Assembly: GCF_000787575.1 (NCBI RefSeq)
Contig: NW_012236529.1
Location: 124,001-188,000, forward strand
Source: Acytostelium subglobosum LB1
Taxonomy: Eukaryota; Evosea; Eumycetozoa; Acytosteliales; Acytosteliaceae
Direction of reading: 5' to 3'
Length of the DNA stretch: 64,000 nucleotides
The position numbers and the translations under genes were made by a program. Of this stretch, positions 37,824 through 50,681 are shown one piece after another. Position 1 is the first letter of the stretch; each line of letters opens with the position of its first letter. The notes beneath the pieces were generated by a model. It saw only the letters and a program-made list of their open reading frames with translations. It was not told where the DNA came from and did not search any database.

Positions 37824-40106
37824 ATGTTCAAGTTATCCTTTGTATTGTTGGTGGCAGCTGTGATGATGGCCTCCACCTCCATCACAGAGGCACAGAGCTG
37901 TTCATTCAACTGCACGGACAACCGCGCATACTGTGGATCCGAGCTGCTGCACGTCTGCCCAGACATCAACCCAACCGACTTGTGGCAGTGTGTCACTCGC
38001 AACCAGAACCCACTGCGCAGACTCGGCTGTCAAAACGGCTGCCAGGTCAACAGCGCCCCAGCTTCAGACACTTGCATCCCCGACGACAAGTCCTGCACAT
38101 GCCCCGACACCTCGGACCACTGCGGCTCCGTGCTCGCCAAGCAGAGCGGCAAGAACTGCCAGTCGCTCGACCCCAACGCCCTGTACCAGTGCGAGGGTGC
38201 CGGTCTGTACCCATCGTGGCGCTGGACATGCCCAACCGGCTGCATCCAGAACGGCCCAAAGGTGAACGACACCTGTGACAAGGGACCATCCAACGTGGTC
38301 GGCCTCACCAAGATCAAGCACATCGTCATCTTCATGCAGGAGAACCGTGCCTTTGATAACTACTACGGCACTTTGCCCGGAGTGTGTAACTTCAAGGACC
38401 CCAACGCCATCATCCAGGACAACGGCCTGCCCATCTTCTACCAGCCAGACTCCAACTCGCCAGACCACAAGAGCAACATCACCTACGCTCTGCCCTTCCC
38501 AATTACCGGACCAAAGGCCGGCTGCACTTCTGGAGGCTCCAACGCTTGGTCGCCCAACCACGCCGCCTGGAACAACGGACTGAACAACAACTGGCCCGCC
38601 GGCAACACCGCCGCCTCCTTGGGCTACTTGACTCAGGCCAACGTGCCATTCTACTTTGAGCTGGCCGACCAGTTCACCATCGCCGACAAGTACTACGAGT
38701 CGATCATGTCGTCGACCAACCCCAACCGTCTGGTGCTCTGGACCGGTACGATCGACGCCCGTGGCTCCACCCCACGTGGCCCATCCATCGACAACACCGA
38801 GACCCCACCATTCACCTGGATCACCGTCCCCGAGCTGCTCGAGGATGCTGGCATCTCGTGGCGCGTATACCAAGACGAGGACAACTTTGACGACAACGCC
38901 CTCGCCTGGTTCGAGCAGTACCAGAAGGCACCAAAGAACTCGCCACTCAACGTCAACGGTGTCAGCTACTTTGGTCTGACTACCTTCTTTGACCAAGCCA
39001 TGAACGGCACTTTGCCCCAGGTCTCCTGGGTCGTCGGCCCAACCGAGCTGTCCGAGCATCCAGACAACGGACCAATGGCCGGCCAGTGGCTCACGCAGCA
39101 GGTCGTCAACGCCGTCAAGAATGGATCCGCCTGGGACAGCACCGTCCTCCTGATCGATTACGACGAGAGTGGTGGATTCTGGGACCACATCGTCCCACCC
39201 ATCGCCCCATACGGAACATTGGACGAGTGGATCAACTCTGAGGGTCCACAGCCAATCGGACCAGGCCAGCGTGTGCCAGCCTTTGTCGTGTCGCCCTGGA
39301 GCACTGGTGGCGTCGTCTTCACCGAGCCATCCGATCACACCTCCGTCATCCAGTTTGTCGAGCAGTGGGCCATCGCCAACGGCTACGACGCCGGCAAGGT
39401 CCAATCGCCACTCATCTCCACCTACCGCCGTAACTTCATGTCCGACTTCACCCGCGCTCTCGACTTCTCCAACGCCAACCTTAGCGTTCCAGACACTGCC
39501 CCAATGCCCATGCCATCAAAGGTATGTCCTGGATTGATTGGAATCATTCCATCACACACTCACACACTCACTCACTCATACTAACTCACTCAATCAATCA
39601 ATCAAACATGACAGGACAAGCACGGCAACTGGAACCCAACTGAGGAGTGTGAGGACTTGCCAGGTCCATACCCATCAATTCCATACGGCAACCAGGTGTT
39701 CCCAGAGGTCGAGGCTGGTTACTTGGCTGTTCGTGGCAACAACCCAGGCTTGGGCCGCACTTACGTGTTCCAGTCGGGCAACTTGGCCATTCAGCAATCG
39801 GGCACCTCAATCAACATGGGCACCGTGTCGCCAACCAAGACCAACGCCATCCAACAGTTCATCATGGGTGAGACCGCTGGCGTTCTGGGCAACCAGATCA
39901 TTGCCAACAACGGACTCTGTCTGAACGGTGCCGGCCACTTGGCCACCTGCAGCGCCTCCTCCGACAACTGGTTCGTCCTAGACCAGGGTAACGGCGAGGG
40001 CTACGTCTTCTACAACATCCCATCCGGCCAATACCTCAAGTACTCTGGCTCCTCCTTCTCGCTCTCTGCTTCGATCAGCACCACCTTCACCCTCTACTCT
40101 GTTTAA
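37824..40106 (+). CDS. Secreted phospholipase C-like phosphoesterase
   Basis: Two exons: 37824-39521 and 39615-40106; 729 residues. A signal peptide (about residues 1-23, FKLSFVLLVAAVMMAS) is followed by two Cys-rich modules of about 55 residues (CSFNC...C; CTCPDTSDHCGS...C), which may bind carbohydrate or stabilise the protein outside the cell. From residue about 160 it matches the phosphoesterase / non-specific phospholipase C and acid phosphatase family: HIVIFMQENRAFDNYYGTLP (metal-binding Glu-Asn), ELADQFTIADKYYESIMSST.PN, DYDESGGFWDHI, and DHTSVIQFVEQW. The exon 2 domain (VRGNNPGLGRTYVFQSGN onward) is a separate beta-rich tail. Codon use is strongly C-ending, which suggests high expression. 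The substrate (phospholipid or phosphomonoester) is not certain. Confidence 0.9.
39539..39551. repeat. 13-bp palindrome TGGAATCATTCCA
   Basis: Copy 4 of the dispersed palindrome, in the single intron of the phospholipase C-like gene. Confidence 0.8.
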
Positions 40107-40647
40107 GTTCATCTATGGTTTTGATGTGTCCATGCGTGTAAGCTGCGAAGTGTCACCATCCTCATCAATCAATCATTAAACTAAATATTCTTGATGCGCG
40201 TCATTGCCATCCCGACGACTATGAACTACTAGTGTCACATGGTTATTGGAATGATTCCACCCCACCACACAAATATCTGATCAGTTTGTGATTGGTTGAT
40301 CATTCTCACACTAACCCACCCCATCTGTCTTGTTTCCTTTCAAATAAAACGACCAACTTGACGAAAGTTGCAAAGCCACCCATAAACAATGCAATGTTGT
40401 GATGTTTGACAAAGTGTCACGTCTCATTGGACCACTTACCCAACAACAATGTTATAACATTACATCGCCAATCATTCAATCAATCATATATATAATACAT
40501 ACATACTTGCAAGAGATACAATGTACATTACATTTGCAACATCATAGATACATTATAAAGAGATAACGACATTACTTATTTATTTATTTGATTGTAATAT
40601 TAGTAGTTAGATAGAGTTAGTTAGTTAGTTAGTGTGAGGAAGGAAGG
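40107..40647. promoter_or_regulatory. Intergenic region upstream of the CH-GAR gene
   Basis: A 541-nt gap between tandem plus-strand genes. It holds a palindrome copy at 40,247 and, near 40,376-40,387, ACCCATAA, which loosely resembles the upstream element of dictyostelid small-RNA genes; no matching RNA was recognised downstream. TTAGTTAG repeats precede the start codon. Confidence 0.45.
40247..40259. repeat. 13-bp palindrome TGGAATGATTCCA
   Basis: Copy 5 of the dispersed palindrome, downstream of the phospholipase C-like gene. Confidence 0.8.
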
Positions 40648-43600
40648 ATGTCTAGACTCCCAGAGACAATCATAAATGACACGGCGTTACCTAGTACGCC
40701 AATTGGCTTCTTTGAGAGGATGAAGAAGCAGAGGTCAATGATGAGTATGGCAGAGTTCCCACCAGAGGCTCCACCAACAGACATGGTCACCAAAGTGCTC
40801 CAACACACCTCCTCAGAGACAGACATGCATTCCAAGCGTATCCAGAACACTCCAATCTATCAAGCTACATCAACCTCATCTCCGACTCATTCTCCGAGTA
40901 AGAGTCCGAGTCCAAGTCCGACCAACGCACCAACATCAACATCAGCAACATCATCAGCAACAGCGACTCCGACTACCACAAAGACAAAGACAAAGAAGAG
41001 TCAAGATGATGATGACGAGGGTATCATTATATTTAGACCAAAGAATGTTACAAGGTTGACGGCTAAACGACAGGCATGGGACGACTATGCCTTCTTGTTC
41101 AACAGAGAAGAGGTCCGCGCCTGGCTCGAAGAATGTTTGGACCATTCATTCGACGAAGAGGACCTATTCCTCGCTCTAATCGATGGTGTAAGTATGCCTA
41201 CCCTTCATTATTCCACTCATTCAATCACTCATTCATTCATTCAATCACTCATTCATTCATTCAATCATTCATTCATGAGATAGATATGGCTATGTAAGCT
41301 GGCAAACATCATCAAACCAGGTATTATCAGGAGGATACACAAGACCAACTCACCATCTTATATGAAGTTGGAGAACATCAACTTCTTCTTGTGTGCATGT
41401 CTTGAACTTGGTGTCAAGGCCGACTATCTATTCCTGCCAACAGACCTCTATGAGAAGAAGAACCTCAAGAAGGTGATCTACTGTCTCCTAGCACTCTCCA
41501 TTGAAGGTACGTGTTGTCATTCATTCAATCAATCAATCAACATTGTTGACTAACATACATCCAGGTGGCAAGCGAGGACTTAAACACAAGTTGAGCATCA
41601 CGGTGTTCAGCTCGAATGGACAACAACAAACTGTTGGCCATCTGCCTTCATCTGGACCAGGTCAATCCAATGCTATATTGAGTGGAGGTGGTTCCTCACC
41701 AGCTTCATCATCAACATCTTCGTCCTCATCATCATCAACAACAATGACGATTGATAATGTAGAGGATATACCATTGCCACCTATGCTAAAGATGAAGAAG
41801 AGAAAGAAGAAGAAGAAGAAGGCAGCTGCTGCACAGCAACAACAGGAGCAGATGGAACAACAGCTTCAGTTGGAGCAACAACAGTTCGAGAAAGAGCAAC
41901 GTGATCAACTGATGTTGGAGAAACAACAACTCGAGCAGCAGATGCTTGAGCAACAAGCACTGGAGCAACAAAGACTTGAACAACTGAGGCTAGAGGAGCT
42001 GGAGCTCGAGCAACAGAGACTGGAGCAACAAAGACTTGAACAACTGAGGCTGGAGGAGCTAGAGCGCGAGCAACTCGAACAACAAAGGCTTGAGAAACAG
42101 AGACTTGAGCAACAAAGGCTGGAGGAACTCGAGCGCCAGCAGTTACTGGAGCAACAAAGGTTTGAGCAACAGAGACTTGAGCAACAGAGACAGGAGGAGC
42201 TACAACGTGAACAACAGCTTGAGCAACAAAGATTGGAGCAACAAAGACTGGAGCTACAGAGACTTGAGCAACAAAGGCAGGAGCAACAAAGGCTAGAGCA
42301 ACAACAGAGGCTAGAGGATCTACAACGTGAACAACAGCAACTTGAGCAACAGAGACTTGATCAACAAAGGTTGGAGCAACTACTAGAACAGCAGAGACTT
42401 GATCAACAGAGCCTTAAGGAGCAACAAATGTTGGAGCGACAGCGTCATCTTGATCAACAATTGCTAGAGGAGAAACGCGAGCATGATATGATTGTACAGA
42501 GGAGGTTGGAGCAGCAGCAACAGGAGCAGCAGGATGAGCAAAGGAGATTGGACCAGCAACATCATGATCAGCAGATTCTGGAACAACAGCTCCAACAAGA
42601 TAAACTCGAGCAACAGAGAATCGAGAGCCAGATACTTCTAGATCAACAACTGCTTGATCAACAGCGCGAGCAACAACAGAGACAGGAGGAGCAAGCTCGC
42701 CAGCAGCTGCTTGAGCAACAGAGACTGGAGGAGCAAGCTCGCCAGCAGCTGCTTGAGCAACAGAGACTGGAGGAGCTAGAGCGCCAGCAGCTACTTGAGC
42801 AACAACTACGTGAGCAAAAGAGACTGGAGGAGCAAGCTCACCAGCAGCTACTGGAGCAACAGAGACAGGAGGAGCAAGCTCGCCAGCAGCTACTTGAACA
42901 GCAGAGACTGGAGGAGCAAGCTCACCAGCAGCTGCTTGAACAACAGAGACTTGAGCAACAGAGACTGGAGGAGCTGGAGCGTGAGCAGCAAATCGAACAA
43001 CAGAGGCTTGAGCAACAGAGACTTGAGGAGCTAGCGCGCCAGCAGCTACTTGAGCAACAGAGACTTGAGCATCTACAATGCGAGCAACAGAGACTTGAGG
43101 AGCTAGCGCGCCAACAGCTACTTGAGCAACAGCTACTTGAGCAACAGACAACTGCTATCCAAATGCATTCAGAGTTGGAGGTTAGTCAACAAGTCACACT
43201 TGAGACAACAACATATCAGATCAACACCTCCACACAATCAGCTGACAATGTGGATAGCCTACAACATGATATACCTGTTGATAAGGAGACCACTACGGCG
43301 ATCCAGTCTTTAGAGTTGGACACTCAAACAGAGATCACTACTGTTGTTGCTACACAGACCAAGCATGTTGTCGTCGACCATCAGGTGATTGAGTTGAATC
43401 ACTCGAGCACCCAATCAACCTCTCCAAGCGAAGCCGATTCGCATGGACTCATCACTTCTGGGACCGTGGAGCACTCCGACTCTGCTTTGGCATCAAACAC
43501 CAGCACCAACACTGACACCATCATTAACGATATCGATCACGATTCTTTGGTCGAGACAGCCAGTTGCGTGTCAACTTCCACGACAGTTGTCGAGACTTCC

Positions 43601-46600
43601 AAGCAATGCACCTCTGAGTTGGTCGACACCTCATCCACATTCAATATCGTCTCGTCGGACCAGATTGAACACTCATCAGACGACAGCAGCCATATGAGTA
43701 TTCAATCCAACACAGTCACCTCCACTATAATCTCCACATCAGAGCATGAGATCACTCAGACACATGTGTCCATCGATTCCAGCTCCAATGAGATATCATC
43801 CAATCAACAATCAAAATCAACCATTGTATCCACCGTGATTGATTCGGATGCGACCGAGCAGTCAACTACCAAGGTTGAGACATTATCGGCGGTCAATAAC
43901 ACCACGGCCATTGCTGAGCAGTCCACATCAGAGACAGACCCAACATGCACCAATGCACAACAGCAACAACAATCGAACTCTTCACAGCATGGTCTGGGGG
44001 ATAGCATACTGCCAACAAGTCCAGAGTCATCATCACAATCAACTACTTCACAACAGACTCCTCTCGAGTCCACTTCAAGCCATTCAAGCTCAGAGTTGCC
44101 ATCAAACTTGATGCTATCTGATTCGGAATTCCCAAAGGATAGCCTGGCACCACAGTCAGTCGAGACCCATACAAAGACTCAGACCCAGACCCAGACCCTT
44201 CCGCCTCCAATCTCTCCAGAGACTGCGCGACCCGCACAACCATCACAAGAAGTCCTAGTCCAAGCATCAGTGACAGATGAGACTGTGACCACCTCAAACT
44301 GCACATCCACGACAATATCCGCCACCCAATCAACGATACATCAGACTGCAACAAACATACAGGCGGCTTCAAAGGACGTGTTAACTGTTGCAACAGAATC
44401 TACCTCCTCTACTCCCAGCAACAATGTCCCTCGAGGAGTTTCCTTGTCCTCTTTCTTGAACCACAAGAGGGAGTACGACGAGGCAAACAAGTATAGACTG
44501 GAGCAACAGCAGAGAAGATCTACAATGACCGCACCACTGACCAGTTCGTCATCCTCCGCATGGGTGCCATCTCGACGATCAATCGATGCCAACATCACAA
44601 AGTCCAGCAGCATTGGCAGCGGAGCCAGCAGCAACAACAGGGGATCCATGACCAAGGCCGAGTTTGATGCATTGATCAACACAAAGTTCAACATTGCCTC
44701 TGCAGACGATGACGATGAGGACGATGAGGAGGACAGTGACGACGATGATGAAGATGACGACAGCGATGACAGCAACGACAGTTCCGAGGACTTCCAATCT
44801 TCCATCTCTGGTGCCGATGTCATGAAGATCATGAACAGTGTAGTCGATGATGATGACATGGAGATCATTGCCATGGATGAGACTGATCTTCTAATCCAAT
44901 CACTCAACTCTGAAGAGTTTGATGACAATGCCACATCATTGGAGGACACCACCATCTCCACCGCCACTGCCAATGCCACGACCACATCTTCAACAACATC
45001 CAACAATGTACAGAAACATCATTCAAACGAGGCCAGCATCAATCTTCATGAGCAGTTCTTGAAGTCAGTGACCACTGACACCTCACCTGATCGATCAGGT
45101 GTCGAGACTGATTCAGTGGGTGACAGCGATCATGGTCATGACGACACTTCGATATCAACAACCATTTCACAATCAAGTCAAGGAGGTGCTACTTCCATGA
45201 CTGATGACCAGTTGACAACATCTACATCGACTACTACACACGCCAGCACTGTTGATTCAGTTCAGCAGGAGCATTCTGGTACTACATCTACTACTTCTTC
45301 ACAGGCCAGTTCCACAACGACAAAGACCGCTGCCGCTGCCGCCATCACATCTACCAAGTCGACTACTGCTATATCCAACAGCAATGTATCATCCCCAATG
45401 GCTGGAGTTGGATCACCAATCACACCAAAGACCTCATTGTTGAGGCGACCAATGTCTAGGCAATCCTCTCCCCTGGCAAGCCCCTCTGTCACTGTCAACA
45501 CTCCCTCGCCATCGTCCACCTCCACCACCTCCACCTCCACAACTACGACAACGACAACTCCCATTGCCACCACGACTACCACACCAATGCCCTCACCACC
45601 ACGTCCGAAGACACCAATGGCCAGCAAGTTGCCCCCACTTAGACCCTTGTCGCGACAGTCTGCCCTCGTGCCCGAGATCAAACAGAGCAATATCACCAAC
45701 CCTGGAGCAGTCGAGACCATCACAACCATTACAACGACCATTGTTACCACGGTGGTTGAGGAGTCACCCACCAAGAAGCCTGCTGGCGCATTGACTGAAG
45801 CTGAAGACCCCATTGTTGACTTTGGCAGCGAACTAGATGTCGACCTCGATCTCGACAATGATGTGAAGGCTGACAATGACGACACAAAACAGGCTGACAT
45901 GGTCCAGAACAAGGACATTGAGCGCAAGGACTACTCGTACCATCGCACCTTCCACTCAGTGACCAACCATCCACCCTACAAGCCACTGGCCAACGACAAC
46001 ACAGACAAGACATTCGCACATTTCTTGAACAACACGATGAAGAGTGTGCTACCGCCATCCATTGTGCTCCCTAGCAACATCCAACGTATCGCGCCCAACA
46101 AGTACAAGTGGGGCGACACGGTCGTCAACATGAAGTGCGTCAACAACATCATTGTGGTGCGTGTGGGTGGTGGATGGATGACACTGAAGGACTTCCTCAT
46201 CCGCTACAACTCAGTGATCATGGCTGCAGACATTGACAAGGTAGTGGACATGGACCAGGACGAGATGACCAAGATGCAGATTCAAAAGACGTTCGTTGGG
46301 GAGAATGGCGAGGTTAAGACATCGCAGAACCGCTCGCCCTCGCGCACTGGACGACCAGTGGTCAAGGCCACCAAGACCATACTACGAGCGGGCACCCCCA
46401 TTCCTGGCCAGGGACCATTGCGAGCAGGTACACCACTGCCGAACTCCATACGCTCAGGTACACCTCTGCCTCCCAACTCCAAGTCTCCTCAACTGCCAGG
46501 CAGTGACAGCATCGATTACAAACTTGGTACACATCGCACTCAAGTGTCATCGGGAACACCACATCGAGACTTTTCAAAGACCATGGTGCAGCCATCGACT

Positions 46601-47044
46601 GCATCACCAAAGTTGAAGCCCGCTGTGCCACCAAGATCAACAGCAACGACGACAGCAACAGGTACACCTACCAAGGCGCCAATCAAACCCGCGCCAGCCA
46701 AACCATCGCCATCGTCATCATCATCACTCTCGAGGACTATGCCAGCATCATCGTCCTCAGCTTTGAAGTCACCAACCAGCAGTACAACTACCAGTAGTAG
46801 TACAACCAAACCATCAACAACAAGTGGAACTAAAACGCCAACCTTGTCAACAACAACCAAACTATCGACGACTCTATCTTCAACATCATCATCACCATCA
46901 TCGACCACCACAACCACTACCAAATCACCATCGATATCCAAGTCAATAGCATCCAGTATATCACCATCAGCAATCAGTTCCAAGACCAAATCACTGTTGG
47001 GAATCAAGAGCAAAGACAGTACAACCACTGCCACCAAGAAATAA
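40648..47044 (+). CDS. Large CH domain + glutamine-rich coiled coil + GAR (GAS2-like) protein
   Basis: Three exons: 40648-41187, 41284-41506, 41565-47044; about 2,080 residues. Residues about 145-265 form a calponin-homology domain (WDDYAFLFNREEVRAWLEE, DGIWLCKLANIIKPG, NINFFLCACLELGVK), an actin-binding type. Nucleotides 41,850-43,150 code for about 430 residues of EQQRLEQ-like repeats predicted as a long coiled coil. A Ser/Thr-rich region with Asp-rich and Thr runs follows. At about 46,080-46,215 lies a GAR/GAS2 domain (YKWGDTVVNMKCVNNIIVVR, then VGGGWMTLKDFLIRYNS), which binds microtubules in GAS2 and spectraplakins. The tail is Pro/Ser/Thr-rich with TPLP and SGTPLP repeats. The protein likely links actin to microtubules. 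All splice phases fit. Confidence 0.92.
41838..43150 (+). repeat. Coding tandem repeat, LEQQRLEQ-type heptads
   Basis: CAA/CAG and GAG/CTT codon repeats inside the CH-GAR gene. Units of about 21-45 nt vary around GAGCAACAGAGACTTGAG. Because of the repeat the opposite strand also lacks stops for 245 codons (42,414-43,151); that frame is a shadow. Confidence 0.85.
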
Positions 47045-47379
47045 ATGTAATCGGTATTATTATTTTTATTCATGTGATCATATCAACTGGAATGATTAAT
47101 TGTTTGATTGGGTGTGCGTGGAAAACACATGGAAAAGTCGATTGTGATTAGGACCATGGGGGTCACATCGCAGGACCAGACCTCTTCAAACTCTTGAATA
47201 TCTTCTTGATCACTCATTTCATTCATCTGATCATGTGACTTATACATACATCGTCTCTGAATAAGCATCATCATCAACAGTATCATTAGATAGAGATACA
47301 CAAAGAGATAGATAGACATCAATCAAACAATCATAAATCAATCAATCAATCAAACAAAAAGAGAGAGGAGAGAGAGAAG
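47045..47379. other. Spacer between CH-GAR and Dicer-like genes
   Basis: A 335-nt gap. It contains the 3' end of the first gene and the promoter of the next, with a half palindrome (TGGAATGATT) at 47,090 and GAGAGA repeats just before the start codon. No gene seen. Confidence 0.5.
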
Positions 47380-50300
47380 ATGACAACAAATGATAATTTT
47401 AAGGGCATGTTGCAAGAACTGGCACAGAAGAGAGGATACCTTGTACCTGTGTATGTTGATTTGATTCCTGCACCAGATGGAAATGGTGGATATTGGTTCA
47501 GCGCAGAGGTGAAGCTTCATTTCAACCAGCAAGACTTCTGTGCAGTGGGCAAAGCAGCGCGTACAAAGAAGGATGCTCAAAAGAATGCCGCCTATGCTGT
47601 GATGACTATCATTCAGCAGCAATTCCCAAATGATCGCATCCTCCCAGGTCAGTCAAGTCCAGGACAGTCATCATCATCATCGTACGGTGGTTCTGAACCA
47701 AAGTCTTCATATTCCCAGTCATCATATTCCCAGCCACCGCCTCAGTCTTCATATTCCCAGCCACCACCTCAGTCTTCATATTCCCAGTCATCATATTCCC
47801 AGCCACCACCTCAGTCATCATATTCCCAGCCACCGCCTCAGTCATCATATTCCCAGCCACCACCTCAGTCATCATATACCCAGCCACCACCACCTCAGTC
47901 ATCATATTCACAGCCACATCCAAAGATGGAGACAGAGGGAAGGTCTTTCCCTGGTGTCGTGCCAGACAACACTGAATTGATCAAGTTAAAGCTGGAGTTA
48001 CATGAGACTACCATCAAGAAGCTTACTGAACGTTGTGATCTTCTTGAGAGAAAGTATGAAGAGGTAACTGACAAGTTAGGAAAGACTGAGGCCGAGCTCA
48101 AAGAGTACGTTGACAAACAGGTCAAGATCAAGTCTGCTAGCAGTGGCAATGGTAATGAAAGTGGCAATGGCAATAGTGGCAGTGTCCGCAATGGTGATAA
48201 TCAGCGCCAAAGACAACAGATCGTGGCGGACGAGGAGTTGGCCAATGAACCAACGATCTTCAAACTGGACGAGGAGGTGTTGGACAAGAAGTACAATGAT
48301 AATATACCGTTCTATCGCTACCAGCTATTGTTCAGTCATGGCGCCAACAAGAGCATCTTCTTCCATGCGGGCCAGGAGTACCAATTCAAAGGCTACTGGC
48401 TGTACTCAACCGAGGTATTCCCCAAGCCAACTGTCACTTTGATGGCCAACAACAAGGTAGCATTCAGTGTGACGATCAAAGAGGCGCACACCGACTACAT
48501 CGGCCGCGATGACTTTGCCCGTATGCTCACCTTCCACAACTTCTTTTATGTGAATGTGTTGGGCAAGACTACGATGAAGAACTCGAGAGACGACGACATG
48601 TACTTTGTGCCGCGAGTCGAGTGTATCACCAACCCGTCCAAGTCATACTTCCAGACGTTGATTGACCTGATCACTGCCGAGGACATCTCCAAGGCACCGT
48701 CCGCCAAGCCTGGCTCGAGTGAGTTCCACGCACATTACGACAAGCGCTGTCTTCGCAAGGTGCTCCAGTCGCCCGGAGCCAAGTTTATAGTGTGTCGCAA
48801 AGTGGACTACAGTGCAGACGGCAAGGACAAGACAGGCCGTCCGTCACTGTGGTGTGTGCCCTCCAAGAAGGTGTCGTACTCCCTCTTCTTCCCCGATCAG
48901 TACTCCACACCAGCTGACAACCCCAACGTGATTGATGCGCCCATTCAATGGGTGACCGAGGCGGATGAGACCAACACGATCCACTGGGAGAACTATATCA
49001 AGAAGAGCAAACACATGGATGTCTACGACGCGGTTAGGACGCTCGGTATCACCGCCGAGATGCACGACATTGCCAAAGCCATAGTCTCGCAGATGCATCC
49101 CAAGATCGTCGGGTCCAATCAGTTGCAACGCCTCAAGGATGTAGTGAGCGTACGCAACCCAAGGAAACTTCGCGAGGTCTTCACACCACGACGCCAGCTG
49201 ACCCACATCCCACCAAACTACATCGCACTCGTTGGCAATGATTGTCCGTACGGTGACAATCAACGCGTTGCCTTCTTAGGCGAGTCACTTCTAAACTTTT
49301 GCACAGGGTAGGTATTGACTTGCCCTTGCCCTCGCCCTTGCCCTCGCCCTCGCCCTAACCCATCGCTCAACCAACCAACCTCCTCACAGACTGTATGAGT
49401 TCTCCAAGTATCCCAATGCGACTGAGAGATTGTTGACGACTCGTTGTGTGGATGCGACCAGCAATGAGAAGTTACAATCAGTGTATGATCGTTTCAAAGT
49501 GGACTTTTCAAAGTTGGCACCAAACATCCGAACAGACAAGGACATCAAGTTGGCACAGGCTGATATTGTCAGAGCATTGTTTGGACTGGTCTACCTTGAG
49601 AAGGGCATCAACGAAGCCTATGAATTCATCAATGGACTGGTCTTTAATGACACCAAGTCATTCCAATTTCCCACTTCCTACGATTGCCAACATCGTGTTG
49701 AGAAGGAGTTGAGTAAGTACATGGCTTGGATTGGATTCGATGAACTACACTCAAAGTACTGACACCCTTGGAATCAATCAAACAGATGACGATCAGAAGC
49801 AATTCTTATTCTTGTTGGATATCAAGATAAGACGTGAATGTCTCTTCCATGAAGCATTCCAAGGAATTAACAACATCAACGCCTTTGAGAGACTCAGGTT
49901 CCTTGGCAACACTTATCTTGATCTTGTCGTCTCTGATTTCATCTACAACACATACCAAAAGGAGCCGAGTAGGTATTGTCCACCTCACTCAAACACTTGA
50001 TCAATCACTAATCAATCAATCAACCAATCAATGAATAGGAGAATACCTGGAAACATGCCGAGCGGTCTTTTTGAAGAATGAACACTTGGCGATGATCAGC
50101 CATAGGATCAAGATCAGAGAGGGCATCTTGGACAAGCCTCAACTATCAATCAAACAGATGGGCGAGTTCTTCTTGTCATTGATTGGATTCATGTACTTGG
50201 ATATTGGTGCCCAGGACACGAAGCTACAGATCCAAAAGTTGTTGCCTCTTACTGAGGCAGCCATTACAGAGGCGCTCGAGGCTCATCAGGCCAGCGCACG

Positions 50301-50565
50301 CCCGGTCTGCGACTCGACACATTCAATTCCAAGTACCAACCAGGACATTACAATACCACTGGCCATCAAGGACTCTTTTGATTATCAACATTGTCCTAGC
50401 AGTGCATCATCATCATCAACTTGTGAGCAAGTTGTTGTTCCACTGGCGATTCCAAATCACGTCAACCACAATAGCACAATCAGTAATAGTACAACTACAA
50501 CTACCACCACCAATACCAAGGATTATAATCATCAGTTCGTAATGGATGATAACTCTGATCAATGA
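47380..50565 (+). CDS. Dicer-like protein: dsRBD + two RNase III domains with lost catalytic residues
   Basis: Four exons: 47380-49307, 49390-49712, 49786-49968, 50039-50565; 986 residues. Residues 1-85 form a double-stranded RNA-binding domain (MLQELAQKRGYLVPVY, ending KAARTKKDAQKNAAYAVM). A SYSQPPPQS repeat and a coiled coil (about residues 195-250) follow, then a region with no clear family and two RNase III domains (about residues 600-760 and 765-925). Dictyostelid Drn-type Dicers have this order and lack a helicase. Domain A has NQRVAFLGESLL where the family has NERLEFLGDxxL, and ADIVRALFG where D-x-x-E is expected. Domain B has FERLRFLGNTYL and MGEFFLSLIG. Thus the Glu and Asp of motif 1 and at least the second acidic residue of motif 2 are changed in both domains. 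A non-cutting partner or regulator of small-RNA processing is the likely role (inference). The C-terminus is Thr/Asn rich. Confidence 0.85.
47694..47925 (+). repeat. Coding SSYSQPPPQ repeat
   Basis: About ten units of SYSQ(PPPQ)S in the Dicer-like protein, with TCATATTCCCAG codon repeats. A prion-like or disordered linker between the dsRBD and coiled coil. Confidence 0.8.
49321..49363. repeat. (CCCTYGC)n tract in intron 1 of the Dicer-like gene
   Basis: About seven CCCT(T/C)GC units ending CCCTAACCC, next to the donor site. The template strand has seven GGG runs and could form a G-quadruplex. Confidence 0.75.
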
Positions 50566-50681
50566 ATAAATTATTGAATTAAATTTGATCCATTAATTAT
50601 TTTCGTGATCCATCTCTACAACATTTTGTTTTAGATCGCGAACTTTGGCACAAGCATTCATTAGTTTGATCATTACAATCA

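Noticed and set aside
38064-39404. 446-codon minus-strand open frame across the phospholipase C-like gene
   Set aside because: It arises from the strong C-ending codon bias of the real gene; no start context, splice pattern or known family supports it.
40376-40387. ACCCATAA as a small-RNA upstream element
   Set aside because: Only partly matches the expected element and no structured RNA could be recognised about 60 nt downstream.
42414-43151. 245-codon open frame on the minus strand
   Set aside because: It is the complement of the Gln/Leu/Glu codon repeat of the CH-GAR gene, with an Ala/Val/Gln/Pro composition that only mirrors the repeat.
45262-47073. Long minus-strand frames opposite the CH-GAR tail
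   Set aside because: They are reflections of Thr/Ser-rich low-complexity codons in the sense strand.
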